Notes under the pieces: generated by a model | Database searches by the model: none | Told to the model about the DNA's origin: nothing | Seen by the model: only the letters and a program-made list of their open reading frames with translations | From: an uncultured Blautia sp. | Lineage (GTDB): Bacteria > Bacillota > Clostridia > Lachnospirales > Lachnospiraceae | Length of the DNA: 64,000 nt | Direction: 5' to 3' | NCBI GenBank assembly: GCA_900547685.1 | Contig: URHS01000004.1 | Coordinates: 11,354-75,353 of the forward strand | Shown: positions 45,279 through 54,273 of the stretch, piece after piece | How positions within the stretch are numbered: the stretch's first letter is position 1 | Layout of the letters: every line of letters begins with the position of its first letter | Position numbers and translations under genes: made by a program

Positions 45279-46024
45279 TATTCTCTGCCTCCCTTGCCGT
45301 TCTTTCTTTTCTTTTTGTGTTTTTTCTTTTTACTTCCGATATAATCTTTTCTATCCGGTACAACAGCTAATGTAGAAATACCTAAATACTTCTCAATATC
45401 ATCTTCTGTTTTAATACTGTCATTCATAACTGTAATAACTACTACAATACCTGCACTTAAGATTAATCCTAAAAGTAATCCCAACATTGTATTTTTTGCT
45501 AAGCTTGGGCTTGTTTTCACTGTAGGCAATTCTGCTTTTTCAATAATTTTAGGTGGAATTACTTCCATCTTATCTCCGATATATGCGGATGCCACAGATG
45601 CCAGTTCATCTACGATTTCCTTTGCCAATTCCGGATTTGAATTTGTCACAGAAATATTTAAGATACGGGTATCTGTTGGATTATCCATGCTTATGCTTGC
45701 TCTTAACTGTCTGTAATTCATGTTTAAACCAAGATTTTCGATTACCTGATTTAAAACGTCACGACTGGTTGTCAGTACGGTATAGTCTTTTGTCAACTGA
45801 CTTCCCATCTGTAAATCTGCCAGGGAAGAAAGAGTTGTTTCCTTCGTCAATACCAGCATACTGGATGTAGACGTATACATAGGTGTCACAAAAAATTTCG
45901 TGTATGCACAGCTTAAACAGCCAAACAGCAATCCAACTACGATAAGTAAGAGGGCTTTTTTCTTCAGTGCATAAAATATCTCTCTTAAATCAATCTCCAT
46001 TTCATCGTCTCGCATATTTTCCAT
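45278..46024 (-). CDS. Wzz/CpsC-like chain-length protein
   Basis: A 248-aa polysaccharide co-polymerase: membrane segments at about 20-40 and 175-195 (MLGLLLGLILSAGIVVVITV) around an outer domain, and a basic end (KKKKHKKKRKNGKG). IDLREIFYALKKKALLLIVV and YTSTSSMLVLTKETT fit YveK/CpsC. It activates the separate BY-kinase and sets chain length. Part of the phosphatase-CpsC-CpsD set. Confidence 0.93.
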   Translation of the reverse strand: MENMRDDEMEIDLREIFYALKKKALLLIVVGLLFGCLSCAYTKFFVTPMYTSTSSMLVLTKETTLSSLADLQMGSQLTKDYTVLTTSRDVLNQVIENLGLNMNYRQLRASISMDNPTDTRILNISVTNSNPELAKEIVDELASVASAYIGDKMEVIPPKIIEKAELPTVKTSPSLAKNTMLGLLLGLILSAGIVVVITVMNDSIKTEDDIEKYLGISTLAVVPDRKDYIGSKKKKHKKKRKNGKGGRE

Positions 46025-46042
46025 ATTTGTATTCTCTCTCCT

Positions 46043-46765
46043 CTATTCTGATTTTCCTATAATTTCTTGAGCGTTTTTATAACAAACTGCCCGCATATAT
46101 ATTCTATCCAGATGTTTTTCCATCCACGCATCCGCCTCCTTTGTGTCAGGCTTTCGCGCTTTCATATTGTGCATATCTGTTGATAAAAAATGAATTTTAT
46201 TTTCTTTCAGCATCTTTCTGCACCATCTGGTTGTTTCCGCATACCACTTGCCCCCGACAGGTCTGTAATTCATTTGCATTCTGGCGCCTGTCTCAATTAA
46301 TTCATCCACTCTGCCTTTCTCTCGCAACGCAGGATATCTCTCTATATGAGCTACAATAGGAACATATCCCTTTGTCGTTAGATTTCTCACTGCTCTATAA
46401 ATTTCTGAATAAGGAGTCCATGGCATAAACTCTACTAATATATAAGAAGAATCTACCATCGTAAGAACTTCCTGTTTCTCCAGTTTTTCTAATATATCCT
46501 GTGTATAAAGGATTTCTTCTCCGGGGTAAATAGAAAACTTAGGATTGATTTCATTTCTTACACGTTTTTCTAATTTTTCACATGCCCGCCGAATTTCTTC
46601 TCCTCTATTATTATTAGGATATTCTGCGGAACAGTGGGGAGTTGCAATAATACTTATAACTCCCTGCTTTGCTGCGCTTTTCAGCATGCGCATACTTTCT
46701 TCTTCATTAGAAGCTCCATCATCAAACCCCGATAATACGTGATTATGAATATCTATTTTTCTCAT
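46043..46765 (-). CDS. CpsB/YwqE-type PHP tyrosine phosphatase
   Basis: A 240-aa metal-dependent PHP phosphatase: DIHNHVLSGFDDGASNEEES with metal-binding His/Asp, IIATPHCSAEYPN, PGEEILYT, and PIVAHIERYPAL. It dephosphorylates the BY-kinase. First gene of the capsule operon, with AGAGGAAG upstream of the ATG and a structured leader before it. Confidence 0.94.
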   Translation of the reverse strand: MRKIDIHNHVLSGFDDGASNEEESMRMLKSAAKQGVISIIATPHCSAEYPNNNRGEEIRRACEKLEKRVRNEINPKFSIYPGEEILYTQDILEKLEKQEVLTMVDSSYILVEFMPWTPYSEIYRAVRNLTTKGYVPIVAHIERYPALREKGRVDELIETGARMQMNYRPVGGKWYAETTRWCRKMLKENKIHFLSTDMHNMKARKPDTKEADAWMEKHLDRIYMRAVCYKNAQEIIGKSE

Positions 46766-47000
46766 TTCTTCCTCTTATCCGGTAAACATACAACTACCCC
46801 CCCCCCTAAAATTTTGCATATTACTCTGTATATTGAACTTTTTAAGGGAGGGGGGGATTGATTAAACCTCAAAATCTGCCTAATTACAAAGCCGATATTC
46901 CCATAAATCGGACACCGACAAATTTCAAAGTCTCTTATATTCCGTATTTTTCTTTGTCTTTGGTGCTCTGTATTATTCAATACATTTTTACAATACATTA
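46766..47000 (-). promoter_or_regulatory. Structured leader of the capsule operon, with poly(C)/poly(G) stem
   Basis: About 235 nt between promoter and first gene with no credible gene. It includes CCGAT-ATTCCCATAA-ATCGG (46892-46911), CACC/GGTG and CAAAG/CTTTG arms around it, and a G11-type run (46846-46856) that can pair with C10 (46797-46806) through adjoining TTAAAA/TTTTA, so the RNA ends in a very stable stem just before the ribosome site. The homopolymer runs could also slip in replication. A leader that controls readthrough into the 23-kb operon (attenuation or processive antitermination) is inference. Confidence 0.55.
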
Positions 47001-47005
47001 ATAAT

Positions 47006-47034
47006 ATAATATCATTGTTTTTTCTATATTTCAA
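47006..47034 (-). promoter_or_regulatory. Promoter of the capsule operon
   Basis: Minus strand: TTGAAA (47029-47034), 17-nt spacer, TATTAT (47006-47011). Confidence 0.75.
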
Positions 47035-47105
47035 CAAAAGCCTCATTTTTCCCACCCGAAATTTATTTACTATTTCTATTATTTTTAGTTATTTTTTACA
47101 AATAT

Positions 47106-47151
47106 AAAAAAAGGATGTTATAACGTAATTTTTTGTCATAACACCCTTTTT
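47106..47151 (-). terminator. Terminator of the PTS IIC gene
   Basis: AAAAAGG-A-TGTTAT pairs with ATAACA-C-CCTTTTT; A and T tails flank the stem. It isolates the capsule promoter from upstream transcription. Confidence 0.8.
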
Positions 47152-47155
47152 CTCA

Positions 47156-48208
47156 TTATAAGTCTAATTTTAAGTCATTTTCCTTAATCCAGCCATATTT
47201 TCTGAAAGGAATAGCAATCAGCCATGTCAGAACTGCCGGAAGTACAAAGCAAATCAACATCAGTCCAATCCAGTCCATCGGTGTAATTGCCGCTTTTACA
47301 CCGCTTGCAATATCATTTACCCATCCTGTATAAACACCGATTTGTCCTACAAAGCCACAGGTTCCCATACCGGAAGCAACTGCTGCTCCGTTCATCTCCA
47401 TATGAAACAGGCAAGTTGCCAGTGGACCTGTAATAGCGGATGCCAGAGTAGGCGGCAGCCAGATTTTCGGATTTTTTACAATGTTTCCCATCTGAAGCAT
47501 AGATGTTCCGATTCCCTGTGCAAAGAGTCCGCCCCATTTGTTTTCACGAAAGCTCATCACTGCAAAACCAACCATCTGTGCACAACAGCCTGCCACTGCG
47601 GCTCCTCCGGCAAGTCCGGTAAGAGACAGTGCCGCACAGATTGCAGCGCTGCTGATAGGCAGCGTCAAGGCAACACCTACGATTACAGATACCAAAATTC
47701 CCATAAAGAATGGCTGAAGCTCTGTCGCCCACATAATTGCATTTCCCACACTGCTTGCGGCGTAGCCGATTGCCGGCGCCCACCACAGGGATAAGAGTAC
47801 GCCCACACTAATTGCAGTAAATGGTGTAACAATAATGTCTATCTTCGTTTCCTTTGATACTAATTTCCCACACTCTGCTGCAAAAATTGTAACTACCAAT
47901 ACTGCCAGAGGACCGCCTGCTCCACCCAGCTCATTAGCTGCCATTCCTACTGCTGCCAGTGAAAACAACACCAATGGAGGACATTGTAATGCATAACCAA
48001 TGGATATTGCCATTGCCGCACCTGTTGCGCCTTTTGCATAAGTTCCTACTGTCACCAGAATATCAATTCCCAGCTGCTCTCCCAATGTACTGATAATGGT
48101 GCCAATCAGCAGAGAAGCAAATAATCCCTGTGCCATAGCGCTTAAAGCATCAATTCCGTACCTCTTTGCTGAAAAAATAATATTTTTTCTTTTTAAAAAC
48201 TCTTTCAT
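47156..48208 (-). CDS. PTS-type EIIC membrane protein (PF13303 type)
   Basis: A 350-aa membrane protein with about nine or ten hydrophobic, Ala/Gly-rich segments (GLFASLLIGTIISTLGEQLG, GYALQCPPLVLFSLAAVG, ITGPLATCLFHMEMNGAAVA). It fits the PTS_EIIC_2 family, which often stands alone without EIIA/EIIB domains, as here. ATG 48208 is likely, though AAGG lies close to it. Substrate unknown; transport by a classic PTS is not certain. Confidence 0.82.
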   Translation of the reverse strand: MKEFLKRKNIIFSAKRYGIDALSAMAQGLFASLLIGTIISTLGEQLGIDILVTVGTYAKGATGAAMAISIGYALQCPPLVLFSLAAVGMAANELGGAGGPLAVLVVTIFAAECGKLVSKETKIDIIVTPFTAISVGVLLSLWWAPAIGYAASSVGNAIMWATELQPFFMGILVSVIVGVALTLPISSAAICAALSLTGLAGGAAVAGCCAQMVGFAVMSFRENKWGGLFAQGIGTSMLQMGNIVKNPKIWLPPTLASAITGPLATCLFHMEMNGAAVASGMGTCGFVGQIGVYTGWVNDIASGVKAAITPMDWIGLMLICFVLPAVLTWLIAIPFRKYGWIKENDLKLDL

Positions 48209-48376
48209 ATCCTTTTCCCTTTCCAAACTGTCATTTCAAGTGTCTTGTCAGTCAAAATCTATTATGCACAGTTTTAAAGGGTTCGTCAACCAACTTCACT
48301 ACAAAATTTTGTATAATTTTCCCAATAGACTTTCTTTTCAATTCATGTATGCTGTAGGTAAGATATTTTATAATGT

Positions 48377-48471
48377 TTTTGGTCGGCAAGACCGGTAACA
48401 AAAAATAATTTGACCGACAAGGTCTCTCTGGATATCGAGAGTAGGGTATGGTTAGTTCCATACCCTTTTAT
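48377..48471 (+). ncRNA. Hairpin array plus terminator before a PemK-like gene
   Basis: After TATAAT (48369-48374) come GGTC-GGCAA-GACC (48381-48393), GACC-GACAA-GGTC (48412-48424), CTCTC-TGGATATC-GAGAG (48424-48441) and GGGTATGG-TTAGTT-CCATACCC (48444-48465) with TTTTAT. The last is a terminator on the plus strand although no plus-strand gene lies upstream. The RNA therefore either ends here or reads through to the gene at 48495. Riboswitch-like attenuation is the alternative. Confidence 0.5.
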
Positions 48472-48494
48472 CTTAATAAGGAGGCTGGTAATTA

Positions 48495-49163
48495 TTGAAT
48501 GAATATCTTAAAGCACAAATGAAAACAAACTCTGCAATTATAAATTCTTCTTTTAGTTTAGATGAACTTCACCGATTTTCTAAATCCGATTATCGCTGGG
48601 CTGATAATCGAAGTAAAAACTTTCAATTGTATAAAGTAAAAAAAGGAGAAATATACCAATTTGAATTTAAAAAAAACTTTATTCCTGAAATGTCCTACGA
48701 ACACCGTGGACTGGTAATTGGCATAAACAAAAAATTACTTTATGTTCTTCCAATCTTCTCATACAATTCTCAACGTCATACTAATGTTTATCATCCTATT
48801 GACTTTCCTAATTCCAAAAGTAATATTTATTTGCTGAAGAAAAGTGAGTTTTCTTTTATAAATCATGACTCTGTGCTAAAACTCAACGATATTAGAACTG
48901 TAAGCATAAATCGAATTCTTTATAAACACAGTGGTAAAATAGACTTATCATCTAATACTTATAAACAAATCACATTTTTAGTATTTCAAAAATATTTTCC
49001 GGACCTTTGTTATGACTTCAAACAATATATGCAAACAATCTCTCTTTTACAAAATAAAGTTACCGAATTAGAAAATGTGCAAAATACTTTAAAAACAAAA
49101 AATCAACAGCTACTCTCTGAACTCCAGAATTCTTCTCGCAATTCCACACATACCTTAGGATAA
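48495..49163 (+). CDS. PemK/MazF-like fold protein with coiled-coil tail, probable toxin
   Basis: A 222-aa protein. TTG 48495 has AAGGAGG 11 nt upstream. Residues about 48-90 (KKGEIYQFEFKKNF, YEHRGLVIGINKKLLYVLPI) fit the MazF/PemK/ToxN barrel pattern (GEIY..dF, H+RP/RGlVI, vlPi). The middle is unfamiliar, and residues about 185-215 form a coiled coil (LLQNKVTELENVQNTLKTKN). The end overlaps the convergent phosphodiesterase gene by 61 bp. Placed after a hairpin RNA and terminator, as in type III toxin-antitoxin loci; no protein antitoxin gene is near. Confidence 0.6.
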   Translation: MNEYLKAQMKTNSAIINSSFSLDELHRFSKSDYRWADNRSKNFQLYKVKKGEIYQFEFKKNFIPEMSYEHRGLVIGINKKLLYVLPIFSYNSQRHTNVYHPIDFPNSKSNIYLLKKSEFSFINHDSVLKLNDIRTVSINRILYKHSGKIDLSSNTYKQITFLVFQKYFPDLCYDFKQYMQTISLLQNKVTELENVQNTLKTKNQQLLSELQNSSRNSTHTLG

Positions 49164-49849
49164 TTCGTAATCACCGCATCGACCCCTGCATCCATAAACA
49201 TTTTCATATCTTCTTTCTTATTCACCGTCCACACACGCACCTTTAACCCGCTGTTTAAATAAGTTTCCAGAAAATCTGCCATTTTCAGGTGATAAACTGC
49301 CGGATGCAATCCTTTTACACCTGTTTCTTTTGCATATTTCTCTATATTCAGCGTTACGTCACTGAACAAATATGCCGTTTCTGCATGAATATCCTGCTCT
49401 AATATTTTCTGAATACTATAATGGTTGAAAGAAGAATAAATAACACGGTCTTCCATTTTTTTGTTTTTCACAATTTCCATGGTTTTTTCTTCAATTCCTT
49501 CGTACCAGTAAATACCTGTTTTTAATTCGATATTTACCTTCATGGAGGAATTTTCAACCAAATCCAGCACTTCCTTTAAGGTCGGTATCTGAACTCCCTT
49601 ATATTTTTCTATATGATTGTGAAAGGAAAATTTTTTCAATTCTTCTAATGTATAATCTCTTACTTTTCCCTGTCCATCGCTGGTTCTGTCAAGAGTTTCA
49701 TCATGAATAACTACTACTTCTCCGTCTTTTGTCAGATGTACGTCCAGCTCAATGCCGTCTGCTCCCTGCTCCATTGCCAGGCGGAAAGCCTCCCGTGTAT
49801 TTTCCGGGGCATAACCGCTGGCACCTCTGTGAGCAAATATTTCTGTCAT
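49103..49849 (-). CDS. ugpQ: Glycerophosphodiester phosphodiesterase
   Basis: A 248-aa GDPD-family enzyme: EIFAHRGASGYAPENTREAF, GADGIELDVHLTKDGEVVVI, HDETLDRTSDG and VNIELKTGIY, with the catalytic His/Glu/Asp set. No signal peptide, so it acts in the cytoplasm, splitting imported glycerophosphodiesters to sn-glycerol-3-phosphate. ATG 49849 is better spaced from GAGGTG than 49855. Last gene of the ugp-type operon. Confidence 0.93.
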   Translation of the reverse strand: MTEIFAHRGASGYAPENTREAFRLAMEQGADGIELDVHLTKDGEVVVIHDETLDRTSDGQGKVRDYTLEELKKFSFHNHIEKYKGVQIPTLKEVLDLVENSSMKVNIELKTGIYWYEGIEEKTMEIVKNKKMEDRVIYSSFNHYSIQKILEQDIHAETAYLFSDVTLNIEKYAKETGVKGLHPAVYHLKMADFLETYLNSGLKVRVWTVNKKEDMKMFMDAGVDAVITNYPKVCVELREEFWSSESSC

Positions 49850-49864
49850 GCTCATTCACCTCTG

Positions 49865-51271
49865 TTACTGATTTACAAGATTATATTCTTCAATTGATTT
49901 ATTAATAGCATCTGCCATATTTTTTACTGCCGTTTTTACATCTGCATTTCCATTGAGAAGGTTTTCAATTTCAGACTCTACCGTTGCTCTTGCTTCAGGG
50001 AATACGCTTAACAATGCACCTACATATTTTGGTGAAGAATCATGTAACTGATCAATTGCTGTCTGGAACTGTGGATATTTTTCTACGTTTTCTTTAAATA
50101 CCGGTTCTTCCTGTGCTGCTGTTGTTACTGGGAAGTATCCTGTCTGTGCATTCCAGTATGCCTGTGACTCTGGGGAAATCAGGAATTTTACAAATTCCCA
50201 GGTTGCTCTTGTTTTTTTAGCATCATTGTTGTTTAATGCCCATAAAGATGCACCACCAATGGAAACGCCACCCTCATCTGTGGATTTTACTTTAGGGAAA
50301 TATGCAGTACCTACTTCAAATTTTCCGTTTACATCCTGTAAAATCTGTTTTAAAGAAGCTGTAGAACCTAATGTAATAGCTGATTTTCCCGCTGAAAAAT
50401 CTGCAAGACCTGCGTCTCCGCCTTTTCCTACATTTGGTGCATAGCCTTTATCATAAAGAGATTTCCATGCGGTTAAAATATTTGCTGCTGCACCATTTGA
50501 ATCAAAGGCAACTGCTGTAGCAGCTTCTGTTCTTCCGTTTCCGTTATTTGCATATTCCAGTCCCTGTTTTCCAATAAACTGTTCAAAAAACCATCCATAA
50601 ATTCCTAAAGAAATTACCTGTCCTGCTCCACCTTCATTTAAAAGCTTTTCACCCACTGCTTCAATTCCTTCCAAGCTGTCTGGAATTTCTGTAATGCCTG
50701 CTTTATTAAACATTTCCTTATTATAATACATAATCGGTGTAGAAGAGTTGAAAGGCATAGAATACAACTGATTATCAATAGTATAATATGCTGCCAGATT
50801 TGGCTCAATCTGGGATAAATCATAACTGTCTGCATCAATCATCTGCTGCATTGGAGTAATCCAGCCTGACTCAATCATAAATCTACTTCCGATTTCGTAT
50901 ACCTGTACTAAATCTGCTCCCATGTTTCCAATCTGTGCACTTTTTAATTTGTTTAAGGAGTCATCATATTCTCCCTGATACTGAGCTTTTACAGTAATTC
51001 CATATTCATTTTCATCGTTAAATTTCTTAACTAACGTGTCAATCGCCTGTCCATTGACACCGCCCATAGAATGCCAGAAGGAGATTTCTGTGCCGTCTAC
51101 TTCAGAAGCGTCTGCCATGGAAAATTCTTCTGTAACCTCTGTCTGTTGGGTTTCTTCTGTTTTGCCTTCTGTTTTATTTTCTGTTTCTGTAGTTTTGTTT
51201 CCTCCGCATCCCGCCAGAGTTCCCATTATCATTGTTCCCGCTAAAATCACTGAAATTATTTTTTTCTTCAT
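49865..51271 (-). CDS. ugpB: Glycerol-3-phosphate type ABC substrate-binding lipoprotein
   Basis: A 468-aa lipoprotein with lipobox LAGC (Cys 22) followed by a Thr/Glu linker. The mature part fits family 1 solute-binding proteins of the UgpB type: GTEISFWHSMGGVNGQAIDT, GADLVQVYEIGSRFMI, GWITPMQQMID, YYNKEMFNKAGI. The WHSMGGVNG motif and neighbouring phosphodiesterase support glycerol-3-phosphate or its diesters as ligand. Confidence 0.9.
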   Translation of the reverse strand: MKKKIISVILAGTMIMGTLAGCGGNKTTETENKTEGKTEETQQTEVTEEFSMADASEVDGTEISFWHSMGGVNGQAIDTLVKKFNDENEYGITVKAQYQGEYDDSLNKLKSAQIGNMGADLVQVYEIGSRFMIESGWITPMQQMIDADSYDLSQIEPNLAAYYTIDNQLYSMPFNSSTPIMYYNKEMFNKAGITEIPDSLEGIEAVGEKLLNEGGAGQVISLGIYGWFFEQFIGKQGLEYANNGNGRTEAATAVAFDSNGAAANILTAWKSLYDKGYAPNVGKGGDAGLADFSAGKSAITLGSTASLKQILQDVNGKFEVGTAYFPKVKSTDEGGVSIGGASLWALNNNDAKKTRATWEFVKFLISPESQAYWNAQTGYFPVTTAAQEEPVFKENVEKYPQFQTAIDQLHDSSPKYVGALLSVFPEARATVESEIENLLNGNADVKTAVKNMADAINKSIEEYNLVNQ

Positions 51272-51289
51272 TCTTTTTCCCTTTCTTTG

Positions 51290-52132
51290 TCAGCCTTTTA
51301 CTGCTCCTGCGAACATTCCTCGAATAAGCTGTTTCTGTCCTACAATAAAAATCGATATTGAAGGAATAATTACCATTACCACACCTGCAATCATCAGTGT
51401 AATTGACTGAGAGTCTACACTGTCCAGCATACTGATACCAATCTGTACAGTTCTCATTTCATCAGAACCTGTTACCAGCAATGGCCACATATACATATTC
51501 CATGCATTGATAAAGGTATAAACACCCATTGCTCCAATTGCTGATTTTGTAAGAGGTATCAAAATTCTTACTATAAACTTCAAGTTGCTGCACCCATCCA
51601 GTTTCGCAGATTCGTACAGAGAAATTGGAAATGTGCTATAAAACTGCCGGAACAGGAAAATTCCCATTGCCGATGTCAGATAAGGTACAATCAATACGGA
51701 ATATGTGTCTAACATACCCAGCTGACTTACGGTAAGATAGTTGGAGATAATCGTTGCTTCTCCCGGAACCATCATCGTAGCCATAACAACCATAAATAAC
51801 ACGCCTTTTCCTTTAAATTCTAAGAAGGAGAAGGCAAAGGCAGCCAGGGAGCAGGTAATAATCTGCCCCAGTGTAATACAGGCTGCCATAACAAATGAAT
51901 TGATAATAAAGCGTAGTAAGGGGACACTTGTAAATGCCTGTTTGAAGTTTTCAACGGTCGGGTTTTTCGGAAATAAATTCATATCCATGGTAAAGAGTTC
52001 CCCTGAGGGCATAAATGCAATGCTTACTGCATATAAAAGAGGAATTAACACGATAATTGCTGTCACTATGTTAATCAATACTCTTATTCCTATATGAATT
52101 CTTCTTTTTCGTAAAGCCTTTGTATTTATCAT
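51290..52132 (-). CDS. ugpE: ABC permease, UgpE type
   Basis: A 280-aa, six-segment binding-protein-dependent permease. The EAA loop (LYESAKLDGCSNLKFIVRIL) contacts the ATPase. It ends IRGMFAGAVKG as in this family. Overlaps ugpA by 4 bp. Confidence 0.92.
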   Translation of the reverse strand: MINTKALRKRRIHIGIRVLINIVTAIIVLIPLLYAVSIAFMPSGELFTMDMNLFPKNPTVENFKQAFTSVPLLRFIINSFVMAACITLGQIITCSLAAFAFSFLEFKGKGVLFMVVMATMMVPGEATIISNYLTVSQLGMLDTYSVLIVPYLTSAMGIFLFRQFYSTFPISLYESAKLDGCSNLKFIVRILIPLTKSAIGAMGVYTFINAWNMYMWPLLVTGSDEMRTVQIGISMLDSVDSQSITLMIAGVVMVIIPSISIFIVGQKQLIRGMFAGAVKG

Positions 52133-52992
52133 GGTTTTCCTCCTTTCTTTTCTATGCGGAACATTACCAGTGTAATGAGCATTACAATAAAGAATAAAAT
52201 TACAGACTGTGCTGCTGCGCTTCCAAAACGGTAGTTAAAAAAAGCATCTCTGTAAATAGAATATACGATAACATTTGTGGTTTCGTTTGGTCCTCCTTCT
52301 GTGAGGATTTTAATTTGACCAAAGGACTGAAATGCCTGAATAATGTTTACCACTAACGTATAAAACATAATGGGAGACAATCCCGGCAAAGTAAGATGGA
52401 AAAATTGCTGTACACCGCCGGCTCCGTCTACAGAAGCTCTTTCGTAAATGGTGTTGTCAATATTTCCAAGTCCCGCTGAAAAGTACAAAAAGTTAATTCC
52501 GCTGTTCAACCATGCTGTGAGAATTGCCACACAGTACAACGCCGTTTCCGGATTGCTCAGCCAGTTAATATCAAGCCCTAAAAGCTTATTAACAATTCCC
52601 ACGGAAGGATGGAGCATCAGCTTAAAGATTAAAGCTGCAGAGCTGGACGCAATTGCCATTGGCAATGCATAAGCGGTACTGAAAAAGCGAATTCCGGGAA
52701 ATGCCTTATTACACAGCACTGCGGTAATCAGCCCTAAAAGCATACTGCCCACAACAACAATTCCTACAAAAATTAAAGTTACTTTTAAACTGTTTAGAAA
52801 AGATGGTGATGTCAATAATTCTTTGTAGTTCTCAATGCCTACAAAAAGTTTTGCATGTCCCATCTTATCTGTCTTATAAAAGCTCAAATAAATGGTCTTA
52901 AAAAATGGATAAAATAAAAATACTGCGAAAATCAGCATACACGGCAATAAATATCCATAAGGGGATAAACTGCCTTTTTCCTTTTTATTCAT
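52129..52992 (-). CDS. ugpA: ABC permease, UgpA type
   Basis: A 287-aa, six-segment permease starting MNKKEKGSLSPYGYLLPCML. ATG 52992 follows AAGGAGG; the longer frame lies inside the ATPase gene. EAA loop: IYERASVDGAGGVQQFFHLT. Forms the channel with UgpE. Confidence 0.92.
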   Translation of the reverse strand: MNKKEKGSLSPYGYLLPCMLIFAVFLFYPFFKTIYLSFYKTDKMGHAKLFVGIENYKELLTSPSFLNSLKVTLIFVGIVVVGSMLLGLITAVLCNKAFPGIRFFSTAYALPMAIASSSAALIFKLMLHPSVGIVNKLLGLDINWLSNPETALYCVAILTAWLNSGINFLYFSAGLGNIDNTIYERASVDGAGGVQQFFHLTLPGLSPIMFYTLVVNIIQAFQSFGQIKILTEGGPNETTNVIVYSIYRDAFFNYRFGSAAAQSVILFFIVMLITLVMFRIEKKGGKP

Positions 52993-54139
52993 GAACGAAA
53001 TCCTCCTTATAGAACAAGTTTTCCTGTGTATCCATGTCAAAAGCATAAAGCTTTTCTGTATCAAAATAGAGATTAATATTTTCTCCCCTTTTCGTCTCAT
53101 TCTCCGGATTTAAGCGTACTGCCTGATTTCTTCCCTGCGCCTGAAAGTACAAAACAACCTCTGCCCCTAAAAGTTCTCTGGCAATCACTTTCTCTTCCAG
53201 ACCTACACTGTTTTTCTCAAATCCTCGTCTTTTCGCTTCTTCGTATTCGTAAATATCCTCCGGACGAATTCCCAGAATTACTTTTTCGCCATTTTTTTCT
53301 CTCTGGAGAATTTCTCCTTTTTTTCCATCCAGGTAAACCTTCTTTCCCAGCTCATTCCCTCCCAGATAGAGAAGCGTACGTCCTTCCTCAACTGCTACCC
53401 ATGCCTCAAAAAAGTTCATAGACGGTGCTCCGATAAAACCGGCTACAAACAGATTTGCCGGATTATTATAAATTTCTGCCGGCGGTGCAACCTGCTGCAC
53501 AAATCCATCTTTCATTACCACAATCTTTGTTCCCAACGTCATTGCCTCTGTCTGATCGTGTGTCACATAAATAATCGTTGTTTCCATTTCTCTGTGAAGC
53601 TTTGCCAGTTCAATACGCATCTGCGTACGAAGCTTTGCATCCAGATTAGACAATGGCTCATCCATTAAAAATACTTTTGGTTTTCGAATAATTGCACTTC
53701 CCATTGCCACTCTCTGTTTCTGTCCCCCTGAAAGTGCACTGGGTTTTCTATCCAACAAATGTTCAATCTCCAAAATTTTTGCCACTTCATGAACTCTTTT
53801 TTTAATCTCTTCTTTCGGAACTTTTCTGATTTTCAGTGCATAAGCCAAATTTCCATAAACTGTCATATTCGGATAAAGAGCATAATTCTGAAACACCATG
53901 GACATTTCTCTGTCCTTTGGTTCACAATAATTACTGAATTCCCCATCTATGTAAAGCTCTCCGTCTGAAATATCCTCAAGTCCTGCTATCATACGAAGGG
54001 TTGTAGATTTTCCACAGCCGGATGGCCCTACTAAAATCACAAATTCTTTATCCTGTATTTCCAGATTTACATTTCTGACTGCATACTGTTGGTTTTCATA
54101 TATTTTTGAAACATTTTTCAATGTGATTTCTGACATCAT
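52985..54139 (-). CDS. ugpC: ABC ATPase, UgpC/MsmK type
   Basis: A 384-aa ATPase: Walker A GPSGCGKST, signature LSGGQKQRVAMG, Walker B KVFLMDEPLSNLD, H-loop YVTHDQTEA and a C-terminal OB-like regulatory domain (LGIRPEDIYEYEE). Start ATG 54139 has GGAGAAAC upstream. First gene of the ugpC-A-E-B-Q operon; may also power other sugar permeases nearby. Confidence 0.93.
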   Translation of the reverse strand: MMSEITLKNVSKIYENQQYAVRNVNLEIQDKEFVILVGPSGCGKSTTLRMIAGLEDISDGELYIDGEFSNYCEPKDREMSMVFQNYALYPNMTVYGNLAYALKIRKVPKEEIKKRVHEVAKILEIEHLLDRKPSALSGGQKQRVAMGSAIIRKPKVFLMDEPLSNLDAKLRTQMRIELAKLHREMETTIIYVTHDQTEAMTLGTKIVVMKDGFVQQVAPPAEIYNNPANLFVAGFIGAPSMNFFEAWVAVEEGRTLLYLGGNELGKKVYLDGKKGEILQREKNGEKVILGIRPEDIYEYEEAKRRGFEKNSVGLEEKVIARELLGAEVVLYFQAQGRNQAVRLNPENETKRGENINLYFDTEKLYAFDMDTQENLFYKEDFVHE

Positions 54140-54230
54140 GTTTCTCCTTCCTTTTTCAGCAATCTGAACGCTAGTATAAAGGAAATCTAAAAGATGAACT
54201 ATCATACTTTTGAGAAATACACGTAAAAAA

Positions 54231-54270
54231 GGTGTAAAACCATTAGAATATCTAATGACTTTACACCTTT
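54231..54270. terminator. Terminator between two ABC operons
   Basis: GGTGTAAAACCATTAGA and TCTAATGACTTTACACC form a long stem around ATA; the minus-strand RNA has U6. Confidence 0.9.
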
Positions 54271-54273
54271 CAT

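Noticed and set aside
46762..47055. 97-aa minus frame upstream of the capsule phosphatase gene
   Set aside because: It contains the operon promoter and poly-G run and has no ribosome site.
48252..48461. Minus frame between the PTS gene and the PemK-like gene
   Set aside because: It lies across the hairpin array; no family match or ribosome site.
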